Below, in pieces: positions 16,318-23,968 of a stretch of 41,098 bases of DNA (positions are counted from its first letter, which is position 1; the number at the start of each line of letters is the position of its first letter). Position numbers and translations under genes: made by a program. The stretch is from an uncultured Ruminococcus sp. Lineage in GTDB: Bacteria; Bacillota; Clostridia; Oscillospirales; Ruminococcaceae. The DNA lies in assembly GCA_945877315.1 (NCBI GenBank), contig CAMCRP010000030.1:1-41098 (forward strand), written 5' to 3'. The notes beneath the pieces are model-generated. The model saw only the letters and a program-made list of their open reading frames with translations, was not told the origin of the DNA and did no database searches.

Positions 16318-17991
16318 ATGGAATGTAAGGATTGTAACTATTTCTGCGAAGGCGTTGACAAGGCACCTCAGCGTTCACTTTTCAATGCTCTCGGCATGAC
16401 TAAGGAGGAAATGGAAAGACCTCTGGTTGGTATCGTTTCTTCCTATAATGAGATCGTCCCCGGTCATATGAATATTGACAAGATCGTTGAAGCCGTAAAG
16501 CTGGGCGTTGCTATGGCTGGCGGTACTCCCGTTGTTTTCCCCGCAATTGCTGTTTGTGACGGTATTGCTATGGGTCATCAGGGAATGAAGTATTCTCTCG
16601 TTACACGTGACCTTATTGCGGATTCCACTGAATGTATGGCTCTGGCACATCACTTTGACGCTCTTGTTATGGTTCCCAACTGCGACAAGAACGTTCCCGG
16701 TCTGCTGATGGCTGCTGCAAGAGTTAATGTCCCCACCGTTTTCGTTTCGGGCGGTCCTATGCTGGCGGGTCATGTTAAGGGCAGAAAGACTTCTCTTTCC
16801 AGTATGTTCGAGGCTGTCGGCACTTACAAGGCAGGCAAGTTCGGCATTGAGGACGTTGAGGAGTTTGAGAACAAGGCTTGTCCTACCTGCGGCTCCTGCT
16901 CGGGTATGTACACCGCAAACTCTATGAACTGTCTGACCGAAGTCCTCGGAATGGGTCTTGGCGGAAACGGTACTATTCCCGCTGTTTATTCCGACAGAAT
17001 CAAGCTTGCAAAGCGTGCGGGTATGGCTGTTATGGAGCTTTACAGAAAGAATATCCGTCCAAGAGATATTATGACCGAAGCTGCATTTAAGAATGCTATT
17101 GCTGCTGATATGGCACTCGGCTGCTCCACAAACTCTATGCTTCATCTTCCTGCAATAGCACATGAGTGCGGCATTGAGCTTGATCTTGAGCTTGTAAACG
17201 AGATCTCCGAGAGAACTCCCAACCTTTGTCATCTTGCTCCCGCAGGTCCTACATATATGGAGGATCTCAACGAAGCGGGCGGTGTTTACGCTGTTCTGGC
17301 AGAGCTGGCTAAGAAGAACCTTATTGATACATCTTGTATGACCTGCACGGGCAAGACCGTTGCGGAGAATATTTCGTCTGCGGTAAACAAGGACACGCAG
17401 GTTATCAGAACTATCGACAATCCTTATATGCCAAACGGCGGTATTGCAGTGCTCAGGGGAAATCTTGCTCCCGATACCTGCGTTGTTAAGCGTTCCGCAG
17501 TTGCTCCCGAAATGCTCAGTCATTCGGGTCCCGCAAAGGTATTCGATTGTGAGGAGGACGCTCTTGCAGCTATCAACGGCGGAAAGATCGTTGAGGGTGA
17601 CGTTGTTGTTATCCGCTACGAAGGTCCTAAGGGCGGCCCCGGAATGAGAGAGATGCTCAACCCCACATCTGCAATTGTGGGCAGAGGTCTTGGCAGCACG
17701 GTCGCACTTATTACAGACGGACGTTTCTCGGGTGCTACCAGAGGTGCGGCTATCGGACACGTTTCTCCCGAAGCAGCTGTTGGCGGTCCTATCGCTCTTG
17801 TTCGTGACGGAGATATCATCGACATCGACATTAACAACCACAGCATCAGCGTTCGTGTAAGCGACGAGGAAATGGCAAAGCGCCGTTCCGAGTGGACACC
17901 CCGCAAGCCCGCTATTACAACAGGTTATCTTGCGAGATATGCTTCTCTTGTTACATCAGCTAACAGAGGTGCGGTTCTGGAAATTAAGTAA
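16318..17991 (+). CDS. ilvD: Dihydroxy-acid dehydratase
   Basis: A 557-residue Fe-S dehydratase that converts 2,3-dihydroxy-isovalerate and -methylvalerate to the 2-oxo acids of valine, leucine and isoleucine synthesis. Cluster and Mg sites are visible: [17 protein letters not shown] and [19 protein letters not shown]. Length is standard. The N-terminus is unusual: instead of the common start before the RAPHRS-like motif it has [20 protein letters not shown] with three Cys (C3, C6, C10). AAAGAGG precedes ATG 16318. It stands alone with its own promoter and terminator. Confidence 0.96.
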   Translation: MECKDCNYFCEGVDKAPQRSLFNALGMTKEEMERPLVGIVSSYNEIVPGHMNIDKIVEAVKLGVAMAGGTPVVFPAIAVCDGIAMGHQGMKYSLVTRDLIADSTECMALAHHFDALVMVPNCDKNVPGLLMAAARVNVPTVFVSGGPMLAGHVKGRKTSLSSMFEAVGTYKAGKFGIEDVEEFENKACPTCGSCSGMYTANSMNCLTEVLGMGLGGNGTIPAVYSDRIKLAKRAGMAVMELYRKNIRPRDIMTEAAFKNAIAADMALGCSTNSMLHLPAIAHECGIELDLELVNEISERTPNLCHLAPAGPTYMEDLNEAGGVYAVLAELAKKNLIDTSCMTCTGKTVAENISSAVNKDTQVIRTIDNPYMPNGGIAVLRGNLAPDTCVVKRSAVAPEMLSHSGPAKVFDCEEDALAAINGGKIVEGDVVVIRYEGPKGGPGMREMLNPTSAIVGRGLGSTVALITDGRFSGATRGAAIGHVSPEAAVGGPIALVRDGDIIDIDINNHSISVRVSDEEMAKRRSEWTPRKPAITTGYLARYASLVTSANRGAVLEIK

Positions 17992-18010
17992 TTTTTCCCC
18001 GAAAACATAA

Positions 18011-18046
18011 AAAGCCGTCTGTCCTGTTTATTGGACAGACGGCTTT
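18011..18046. terminator. Bidirectional terminator between ilvD and the kinase gene
   Basis: A 14-bp perfect stem (18011-18024 with 18033-18046) has A-rich and T-rich flanks. It serves ilvD and the convergent minus-strand gene that ends at 18051. Confidence 0.88.
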
Positions 18047-18050
18047 GTTG

Positions 18051-18983
18051 TTAATAGGAATATTCACTTCCGCCGACAAACTCTCTTACAAGGGAATTTT
18101 TCGGAGAAAACTCAGCGTTCAGCGATTCGATTTCGTTCATAAATCGGCAGATGGTCTTGTAGTCCTCATTATCGGAAAGCTCGGCGCATATTTTCAGCTG
18201 ATCGTAAACAGCCCCTTTGTAAACCGAAGCCTCGTAGGGGAGAAAGGTGTCAATTTCAATAGACGCACGGTGCTTGTGGGGCATAATATAGAGATCCTCA
18301 CCACGGGAAACGCTTTCAAAAAGCTTGAAGATCTCCTCAATTTTACGTCCTCTGAACAGCTTGTCACGGTTCACACGGCGCATGAGTCGGATAAGTCTGG
18401 GGTGGAGAAGGTCGCCGTTGTCCGCTCTTATTCTTGTTCGGACGCTGACATAAACACCTTTTGCAAATGCGGAAACCTGTCCCGTAACCTCGGGATTTAA
18501 GGCGTGGATTCCTTCGATGATCACCACTTCGCCCTCATTTCGCTTCATAGGAACGGAGCTTGGACGGGACTGGGTTGCAAAGTCAAACTGGGGAACGTCC
18601 ACGGCTTCACAGCGGTTTATCATATTGATCTGTTCGTTCAAAAGGGGGATATCAAGGCGGTAGGGAGATTCCAAGTCAACGGAACCGTCCTCGCAAACAG
18701 GCAGATCTTTCACATCTCCCGGCAGAAAATAGTTATCCATGGACAGGATATGAGAGGGGATACCCATACTGCTGAGAATGCTGCCTATGCGCATTGCTGT
18801 GGTAGTTTTGCCCGAACCGGAAGGCCCCGACAGCAGGACAATGGGAAAATCCGCCGCACCCTTGGCTATTTCGTCCGCAGCGTCGTAAAGCTGACGGTTA
18901 TATGCACTTTCGCTGACTGCAACAAAGTCATTTGGATAGTGCTTGACGTTTTTGTTTATATCGGAAATATCAATAAAATTCAT
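18051..18983 (-). CDS. Uridine kinase-like nucleoside kinase (P-loop)
   Basis: A 310-residue protein of the Udk/phosphoribulokinase-like P-loop family. Walker A GPSGSGKT is at residues 53-60, followed by SMDNYF (the substrate Asp region) and EGIHALN (Walker B-like). The longer nucleoside-kinase relatives carry an N-terminal TGS-type region; here only about 45 residues precede the P-loop. I choose ATG 18983 because AAAGGTG sits 8 nt upstream; an upstream frame to 19016 lacks such a site. The likely role is phosphorylation of uridine or a related nucleoside. It has its own TTGACA promoter. Confidence 0.85.
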   Translation of the reverse strand: MNFIDISDINKNVKHYPNDFVAVSESAYNRQLYDAADEIAKGAADFPIVLLSGPSGSGKTTTAMRIGSILSSMGIPSHILSMDNYFLPGDVKDLPVCEDGSVDLESPYRLDIPLLNEQINMINRCEAVDVPQFDFATQSRPSSVPMKRNEGEVVIIEGIHALNPEVTGQVSAFAKGVYVSVRTRIRADNGDLLHPRLIRLMRRVNRDKLFRGRKIEEIFKLFESVSRGEDLYIMPHKHRASIEIDTFLPYEASVYKGAVYDQLKICAELSDNEDYKTICRFMNEIESLNAEFSPKNSLVREFVGGSEYSY

Positions 18984-19050
18984 TCGGACAACACCTTTCG
19001 GGCAGAGTTTATACAAAAAAGTATGCGGGTATTGAGCTTTGTATACTTAT

Positions 19051-19079
19051 ATTTTATAATATTTGCACCTATTTGTCAA
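19051..19079 (-). promoter_or_regulatory. Promoter of the uridine-kinase-like gene
   Basis: On the minus strand a perfect TTGACA (19074-19079) and TAAAAT (19051-19056) are 17 bp apart, about 70 nt upstream of the chosen start codon. Confidence 0.8.
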
Positions 19080-19161
19080 TAGTTTTTCGATTTATATTGT
19101 GCGTTTTGTATGGTATTAACAAAAACTTGCTGAAAAAATTTAACTGCGAAATTTCATTTGG

Positions 19162-19190
19162 TTGACATTTGACTCGGGCGGTGGTATAAT
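19162..19190 (+). promoter_or_regulatory. Promoter of the structured-leader operon
   Basis: A perfect TTGACA (19162-19167) and a perfect TATAAT (19185-19190) are spaced by 17 bp. Transcription should start near 19197 and produce a leader of about 150 nt before the coding region at 19351. Confidence 0.9.
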
Positions 19191-19222
19191 ATCCTTGAAA
19201 AATAATAGATGGTTTGGAAAAT

Positions 19223-19320
19223 ACTGATTAATGGTTGTTCCCCCGCCGAACGCGGGGGAACAACCACCCTGATACGTCACTTAGGAAACAAGAAAAACGA
19301 AATTGTTGATTTAATCAGTG
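19223..19320 (+). ncRNA. Structured 5' leader, candidate cis-regulatory RNA
   Basis: Within the leader, ACTGATTAA (19223-19231) is the exact reverse complement of TTAATCAGT (19312-19320), closing an outer 9-bp helix. Inside it lies a perfect 14-bp hairpin (19233-19246 with 19252-19265, loop CGAAC) and a short AACAA/TTGTT stem. The result is a closed multi-branch fold ending about 30 nt before the start codon. No known riboswitch consensus was recognised. A regulatory role is inferred from shape and position only. Confidence 0.5.
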
Positions 19321-19350
19321 GTTTCTTTGTTTTTATAAGGAATGATAAAT

Positions 19351-19887
19351 ATGTTTGATGAAAACAAGGCACTTGCAGCAATTTACAGCGGTGATTCGGA
19401 AAGGATTGTGGAATTTATAGGCAGCTGCGGAGATCCCGAAGCGGCTAAGGAATGGCTGTCGGAACGTATTATGTGCTTTCATACTCAGCAGGAGTACTGC
19501 ATTATTGCGGAGGCATTGGCTGAATTGGGGTATAATGGGGCAGTAAAAAATCTGTTCAAGCTTGCTTTTCGCTGCTTGACTAATAAGTGGGAAGGCTCTT
19601 ATGACCGAGTGATACGTGCGCTTTCTTATCTTGATTTTATTTCTTATTCAAGAGGTTGTATTGACGTTTGCAGGAATTATGTTTCTGAGATACAGCAGTC
19701 GGTATGTGAATTGGATAAGGCTGAGGAGAAGAACACTTACAAAAATATAAATGAGCTTCGGGAAGAAGTCAGAAGCCATATGTCGAATGTGGAGGATTTT
19801 GTAACGGTTCTTGAACAGGTAATTGAGGACACATCTGCCGTTTACAGGCGCAGAAATATTGGTTTTACGGGAAGTGCGAACAGATGA
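19351..19887 (+). CDS. Hypothetical helical protein upstream of the FliB-like gene
   Basis: A protein of about 178 residues, mostly alpha-helical by composition, with several short hydrophobic helices and scattered Cys. I recognise no family. AAGGA (19337-19341) is 9 nt before ATG 19351, so I use that start rather than ATG 19342, which abuts the SD sequence. The stop overlaps the FliB-like start (ATGA), so the two are translationally coupled. It follows the structured leader. The segment around residues 12-60 has a repeat-like helical hairpin feel, but no motif is certain. Confidence 0.75.
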   Translation: MFDENKALAAIYSGDSERIVEFIGSCGDPEAAKEWLSERIMCFHTQQEYCIIAEALAELGYNGAVKNLFKLAFRCLTNKWEGSYDRVIRALSYLDFISYSRGCIDVCRNYVSEIQQSVCELDKAEEKNTYKNINELREEVRSHMSNVEDFVTVLEQVIEDTSAVYRRRNIGFTGSANR

Positions 19888-20903
19888 GCAAAGTCATATA
19901 TCCCGATTATTACAGAAAATTCAAGTGCATTGCCGACCGCTGCACCGACAGCTGCTGCATTGGTTGGGAGATAGATATTGACAGCGAAAGTGTGGAGCGT
20001 TACAAGAAATGCGGCGGTGATTTGGGTAGGCGGCTTGCGGAGAATATCACCGTTTCCGAGGACGGAACACACAGCTTTATCCTCGGCGAAAATGAACGCT
20101 GTCCCTTTCTGAACAGCCGAAATCTGTGTGATATTTACGCCGAACTTGGGGAGGACGCACTTTGTAATATCTGCGCCGACCACCCACGTTTCAGAAGCTT
20201 TTTTTCGGACAGGACAGAGATTGGTCTGGGACTTTGCTGTGAAGCGGCTGCGGAGATTATTCTCAGCCGCCGTGGGATATTTTCCTTTGAAAATCCCGAA
20301 AAACCGTCATTGGACAGCTTTGAAAATGCTTTGCTTGATATTCGGCGTGAAGCGTTTCAAATTGTTTCCGAAGAGGGAGATGTGTTTGAAAATCTGGGCA
20401 GACTTCTGAAATTTTCCGAAGTGGCACAGCTTGCCTTGAATAATGGTGAAGCGGTGTCGGCAGAGAGTATTTACGACGGAGAAATTCCTTTTTTAAAAGG
20501 TGGACGGCTATCTGAAAATGCTGTTGAAATTCTCGAAAAAATGGAAAGTATTTCGCCCGAATGGGATAATATGCTTTCGGAAATCATTTCGGGGAATTAT
20601 GAAACGGCATTTCCCGAAAGCGTTTGTTCGGACATTAATGAGGAGCTGAAACAGGCGGCGCAGTATTTCATTTTCAGGCATTTCCCCGAAGCCTTAGATG
20701 ATGGAGATGTGCTGTCAAAGGCGTATTTTGCGGCGTTTGGGTGTGCTGCTATTTATGTTATGGAGGGTGTATATTTCCGAAAAAACGGAGAAATTTCATT
20801 TACCGACAGGATAAATGCTGCAAAGCTGTTTTCAAAGCAGGCGGAGTATTCTGAGGAGAATATGGAGATGTTTTTTGATTTTGTTTGGGATAAGCTTCGA
20901 TAA
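19884..20903 (+). CDS. FliB-family protein (flagellin lysine N-methylase-like)
   Basis: A 339-residue protein. The N-terminal 110 residues carry the Cys-rich signature of FliB: CIADRCTDSCCIGW, then CPFLNSRNLCDIY and LCNICADHPRF. In Salmonella FliB methylates flagellin lysines; the many non-flagellar homologues in Clostridia have unknown targets. The Cys pattern suggests a metal or Fe-S centre. No flagellar genes are in this window, so the partner is likely something else. It overlaps the preceding gene by 4 nt. Confidence 0.85.
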   Translation: MSKVIYPDYYRKFKCIADRCTDSCCIGWEIDIDSESVERYKKCGGDLGRRLAENITVSEDGTHSFILGENERCPFLNSRNLCDIYAELGEDALCNICADHPRFRSFFSDRTEIGLGLCCEAAAEIILSRRGIFSFENPEKPSLDSFENALLDIRREAFQIVSEEGDVFENLGRLLKFSEVAQLALNNGEAVSAESIYDGEIPFLKGGRLSENAVEILEKMESISPEWDNMLSEIISGNYETAFPESVCSDINEELKQAAQYFIFRHFPEALDDGDVLSKAYFAAFGCAAIYVMEGVYFRKNGEISFTDRINAAKLFSKQAEYSEENMEMFFDFVWDKLR

Positions 20904-20926
20904 ATGATAGTGGAGGACATATTTCA

Positions 20927-21532
20927 ATGGTTGAGTTAAATAGCAGGCAGTTTTTCTCGTCACGAAAAAGTGGTGAAGAAAAAATTAATGGTATAGGAGA
21001 TACTAAACTGCTTGAGTTTTGGCAATGGGCATTTTCAAATGTTATGAGCAATTCGGAAAGAGGTATTTTTGCAGAATGGCTTGTTGCTAAAGCAGTCGGG
21101 GCTGCTGACAAAACGAGAGTTGAATGGGATAAATGTGACATAATAACAGCAGATGGGTTAAAGATTGAAGTAAAATCATCGGGCTATTTGCAAAGCTGGT
21201 ATCAGTCGAAACTGTCAAATATTATATTTTCAGTTGGCGAAACAAGGGGTTGGGACTGCGAAAATAACACATATGAAAGTGAGATAAAACGTCAGGCAGA
21301 TATTTATGTATTTTGTGTTCATAAGCATCAGGAAATCTCAACTGCAAACCCTTTGGATATATCGCAATGGGATTTCTATGTTATAAGAACGGATATACTT
21401 AATGAAGAATTGAAATCACAGAAAACTGTGTCATTATCTAAGTTGATAAAAATCGGAGCAGTATTATCCGATTATCAGAATTTGAGAAGTACAATATATG
21501 AAATGAAAAACAATGTTTGCTGCAAACTGTAA
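20927..21532 (+). CDS. PD-(D/E)XK nuclease-like protein
   Basis: A 201-residue soluble protein. A PD-(D/E)XK-type site can be read as D71-x9-E81-V-K83 (CDIITADGLKIEVKSS), with E50 on the preceding helix (RGIFAEWLVAKAVG). The rest has aromatic conserved-looking blocks (GYLQSWYQSKLSNI, RQADIYVFCVH, QWDFYVI). I recall similar stand-alone proteins in many bacteria, some near restriction genes, but no assigned function. No methylase or other restriction partner is adjacent. Codon use is more AT-rich than its neighbours, which hints at transfer. It lies 23 nt after the FliB-like gene with a GGAGG site. Confidence 0.72.
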   Translation: MVELNSRQFFSSRKSGEEKINGIGDTKLLEFWQWAFSNVMSNSERGIFAEWLVAKAVGAADKTRVEWDKCDIITADGLKIEVKSSGYLQSWYQSKLSNIIFSVGETRGWDCENNTYESEIKRQADIYVFCVHKHQEISTANPLDISQWDFYVIRTDILNEELKSQKTVSLSKLIKIGAVLSDYQNLRSTIYEMKNNVCCKL

Positions 21533-21540
21533 AATTCCCC

Positions 21541-21569
21541 TTGACATTTCAACATTAAGGTGCTATAAT
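21541..21569 (+). promoter_or_regulatory. Promoter of the serS T-box transcript
   Basis: A perfect TTGACA (21541-21546) and a perfect TATAAT (21564-21569) are separated by 17 bp, directly ahead of the T-box leader. Confidence 0.92.
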
Positions 21570-21575
21570 AAGAAA

Positions 21576-21788
21576 AGTCAAAAGGCTGTGACGAAGAAAA
21601 GAAGTATTTTGTCCGATTTCAGAGAGGGAACGGGTGGTGAAAGTTCCTGCGGACGGATATGTATGTTCCGCTTCCGAGCCGTGCGTGATGAGCGTGCCGT
21701 TTCCCGCGTTAAGGGGCTGAGTTAAACACAAGGTGGTACCGTGCGTATATTCGCACCCTTGCGGCGTTTGCCGTTTGGGTGCTTTTTT
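21576..21788 (+). promoter_or_regulatory. T-box riboswitch controlling serS
   Basis: The leader has the T-box features in order. Stem I begins with the GACGAAGAAAAGAAGTA-type segment (21590-21606) and has a distal hairpin GGAAC/GTTCC. The conserved T-box antiterminator AAGGTGGTACCGTGCG lies at 21730-21745. A terminator follows: GCACCC with an inner GCGGC/GCCGT stem (21753-21782), then a T6 tract at 21783-21788. Uncharged tRNA-Ser should pair with the leader and prevent termination. A plausible specifier is the serine codon TCC at 21667-21669, but the exact specifier loop needs folding to confirm. Confidence 0.93.
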
Positions 21789-21811
21789 ATTTTTAAGGAG
21801 GAATTTTTAAC

Positions 21812-23092
21812 ATGCTGGATATGAAATTTTTAAGGGAAAATCCCGACGTTGTTAAGCAGAATATCAAGAACAAGTTCCAGGACGATAAGCTTCCCCTCGT
21901 TGACGAGGTAATTGACCTGGACGCAAAGGCAAGAAAGGCTAAGCAGGACGCCGACGCTCTCCGTTCCGAGCGCAACAAGTATTCCAAGCAGATCGGCGGT
22001 CTGATGGCTCAGGGCAAGAAGGAAGAAGCCGAGGAGATGAAGAAGAAGGTCACTGCCGAGTCGGAGCGTCTTGCGGAGCTGGAAGCCCTTGAAAGCGAGC
22101 TTAACGAGAAGGTCAAGAAGATAATGATGACCATTCCCAACATTATCGACCCCAGCGTTCCTATCGGTAAGGACGACAGCGAAAATGTTGAGGTGGAGCG
22201 TTTCGGCGAGCCTAAGGTGCCCGATTTTGAGATTCCTTATCACACCGAAATTATGGAAAAGCTGAACGGCATTGACCTTGACAGTGCAAGAAAGGTTGCG
22301 GGAAATGGTTTCTATTATCTGATGGGTGACATTGCAAGACTTCATTCCGCTGTAATATCCTATGCAAGAGATTTTATGATAGACAGGGGCTTTACCTACT
22401 GCGTTCCTCCTTTTATGATCAGAAGTGAAGTCGTTACAGGCGTTATGAGCTTTGCGGAAATGGACGCTATGATGTACAAGATCGAGGGCGAGGATCTCTA
22501 TCTTATCGGTACAAGTGAGCATTCCATGATAGGCAAGTTCATCGACACTATCATTCCCGAGGAGCAGCTCCCTCTGACTCTCACAAGCTATTCCCCTTGT
22601 TTCCGCAAGGAGAAGGGCGCACACGGTCTGGAGGAGAGAGGCGTTTACCGTATTCATCAGTTCGAGAAGCAGGAAATGATCGTTGTCTGCGAGCCTGAGG
22701 ACGCTATGGAGTGGTACAACAAGCTGTGGAAGAACACAGTTGACCTGTTCCGTTCGCTGGATATTCCCGTAAGAACTCTGGAATGCTGTTCGGGAGATCT
22801 GGCTGACCTCAAGGTGAAATCCGTTGACGTTGAGGCTTGGTCGCCCCGTCAGAAGAAGTATTTCGAGGTTGGCAGCTGCTCAAATCTGGGCGATGCTCAG
22901 GCAAGACGTCTGAAAATTAGAGTAAACGGCAAGAACGGCAAGCATCTTGCAAACACTCTTAACAATACAGTTGTTGCTCCTCCCAGAATGCTTATTGCGT
23001 TCCTTGAAAACAATCTGAACGCCGATGGTTCCGTGAATATCCCCGTTGCCCTCAGACCTTATATGGGCGGCAAAGAGGTTATTGGAAGATAA
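21812..23092 (+). CDS. serS: Seryl-tRNA synthetase
   Basis: A 426-residue class II synthetase that charges tRNA-Ser. The N-terminal coiled-coil arm (about residues 28-105, KARKAKQDADALRSERNKYSKQ onward) binds the tRNA long variable arm. The catalytic core has motif 2 around SPCFRKEKGAHG...GVYRIHQFEKQEM and motif 3 with NNTVVAPPRMLIAFLENN. AAGGAGG is 10 nt before ATG 21812. It is regulated by the T-box and followed by a terminator. Confidence 0.97.
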   Translation: MLDMKFLRENPDVVKQNIKNKFQDDKLPLVDEVIDLDAKARKAKQDADALRSERNKYSKQIGGLMAQGKKEEAEEMKKKVTAESERLAELEALESELNEKVKKIMMTIPNIIDPSVPIGKDDSENVEVERFGEPKVPDFEIPYHTEIMEKLNGIDLDSARKVAGNGFYYLMGDIARLHSAVISYARDFMIDRGFTYCVPPFMIRSEVVTGVMSFAEMDAMMYKIEGEDLYLIGTSEHSMIGKFIDTIIPEEQLPLTLTSYSPCFRKEKGAHGLEERGVYRIHQFEKQEMIVVCEPEDAMEWYNKLWKNTVDLFRSLDIPVRTLECCSGDLADLKVKSVDVEAWSPRQKKYFEVGSCSNLGDAQARRLKIRVNGKNGKHLANTLNNTVVAPPRMLIAFLENNLNADGSVNIPVALRPYMGGKEVIGR

Positions 23093-23116
23093 TTGCATAC
23101 ATTTGCGGCATATATG

Positions 23117-23152
23117 AAAACTCCCCGAACCATACGGAACGGGGAGTTTTTT
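23117..23152. terminator. Bidirectional terminator between serS and hicB
   Basis: An 11-bp perfect stem (23117-23127 with 23140-23150) with flanking A and T tracts ends serS and, on the other strand, the convergent hicB transcript. Confidence 0.9.
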
Positions 23153-23552
23153 AGTGGGTAAGATTGAATTTTTTCATTAAGGCTTCTTGAAGAACTGCAG
23201 AGAAATTTACGTTTGAACGTTCAGCCATTATGTTGAGCCATTTAGGGATGGTGAGAGTTTTCTTGACCGCTTTTGTACTGTATTTCTCATCAAATTCGGC
23301 GGGGTCAAAGGCAACTACCGAAACAAACTGATTTTCCCCCGTGCGGATAGTTTCGGGGGCAGAAGGAGCAGGAATATCAACGCCGTGGTCTGCATAGGTT
23401 TCAAGCATAAGACCGATTGCATCAATGATGTTTTCAGTTGCTTCTCCGACAGTTTCACCTTGTGAAACACAGCCTTCAATATCGGGTACCCAGACTGAGT
23501 AACCGTTTTCTTCCTTCTGAAATACTGTCGGATAATAGATTTTTACACTCAT
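23151..23552 (-). CDS. hicB: HicB-family antitoxin
   Basis: A 133-residue antitoxin. The N-terminal half is the degenerate RNase-H-like HicB domain (YYPTVFQKEENGYSVWVPDIEGCVSQGETVGEATENI). The C-terminal part (TLTIPKWLNIMAERSNVNFSAVLQEAL) is a ribbon-helix-helix-type DNA-binding segment for autoregulation. AAGGAGG lies 8 nt before the ATG at 23552. The partner toxin gene lies just upstream at 23593-23781 but carries an internal stop, so this may now be an orphan antitoxin or repressor. Confidence 0.92.
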   Translation of the reverse strand: MSVKIYYPTVFQKEENGYSVWVPDIEGCVSQGETVGEATENIIDAIGLMLETYADHGVDIPAPSAPETIRTGENQFVSVVAFDPAEFDEKYSTKAVKKTLTIPKWLNIMAERSNVNFSAVLQEALMKKFNLTH

Positions 23553-23592
23553 GATATTTCCTCCTTATATAGTATATGACACGAAGCGGGAA

Positions 23593-23781
23593 TTATTTCA
23601 AGCCCGCATCCTTTAGTATCTGCTGTTCGGTACCTTTTTTCAGGTCTTTTGCGTGCATTGGAACTGTTACCGCCTTTTTCGTTTTTTCGTTTCAAAAAAT
23701 CCTGTGGGAGCCCTTCTGCCTGTCGAAAACGAAACCGTTTTTTAACAGCAGTCGCTCCATTTCTTTTGGTGTCATTGGCAT
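23593..23781 (-). pseudogene. hicA: HicA toxin gene interrupted by an in-frame TGA
   Basis: Read on the minus strand from ATG 23781 (GGGAGGGG site upstream), codons 1-29 give a HicA start with the RNase catalytic His in RQKGSH (H26). Codon 30 is TGA (23692-23694). Without any frame change the next 32 codons give a perfect HicA C-terminus (KTKKAVTVPMHAKDLKKGTEQQ, ending LKDAGLK) and a TAA at 23593. Other HicA proteins have an aromatic residue here, so a TGG-to-TGA change is likely. TGA is a normal stop elsewhere in the window, so recoding is unlikely. The truncated 29-residue product should be inactive. Confidence 0.85.
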
Positions 23782-23803
23782 TTTTACCCCTCCCGCTAAT
23801 AAT

Positions 23804-23832
23804 AGTATAGCACGTATTGTACGTATTGTCAA
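23804..23832 (-). promoter_or_regulatory. hicAB promoter with tandem 9-bp operator repeat
   Basis: On the minus strand a perfect TTGACA (23827-23832) and TATACT (23804-23809) are 17 bp apart. The spacer contains two exact direct copies of ACGTATTGT (23812-23820 and 23821-23829). This is a likely HicB binding site, inferred from its position between -35 and -10. Confidence 0.75.
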
Positions 23833-23844
23833 GAGCTGTAATAC

Positions 23845-23887
23845 AAAATATGCTCGGTGCCAAAATTTTGCATCGGGCATATTTTTT
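23845..23887 (+). terminator. Orphan terminator between the divergent hicA and tetR promoters
   Basis: The arms 23845-23860 and 23870-23885 form a long stem with a few mismatches or wobbles, followed by a T6 tract on the plus strand. No plus-strand gene precedes it, so it would stop antisense or read-through transcription before the tetR promoter. Confidence 0.65.
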
Positions 23888-23889
23888 AC

Positions 23890-23930
23890 TTGACAAATCT
23901 AACTTTATTTGCTATAATACTAATTAGATT
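23890..23930 (+). promoter_or_regulatory. tetR promoter with candidate operator
   Basis: A perfect TTGACA (23890-23895) and a perfect TATAAT (23913-23918) are separated by 17 bp. AATCTAA (23896-23902) and TTAGATT (23924-23930) form an exact inverted repeat that brackets the -10 element, a plausible autoregulatory TetR operator. Confidence 0.75.
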
Positions 23931-23968
23931 AGGAAAATGGCAAATTACATTTGAAAGGAGTGACAGCG

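Noticed and set aside
16375-17841. Long open frame antisense to ilvD (488 codons)
   Set aside because: It is a mirror of ilvD codon bias, has no ribosome binding site and a composition rich in Ser, Asn, Cys and His unlike a real protein. The same holds for the long antisense frames across lepA (1234-2181) and nrdD (11627-12754).
23692-23694. TGA read as tryptophan or selenocysteine in hicA
   Set aside because: Many genes here end in TGA as a true stop (for example lepA, feoA and cas3), and no selenocysteine insertion-type hairpin is visible directly after it. A nonsense mutation is simpler.
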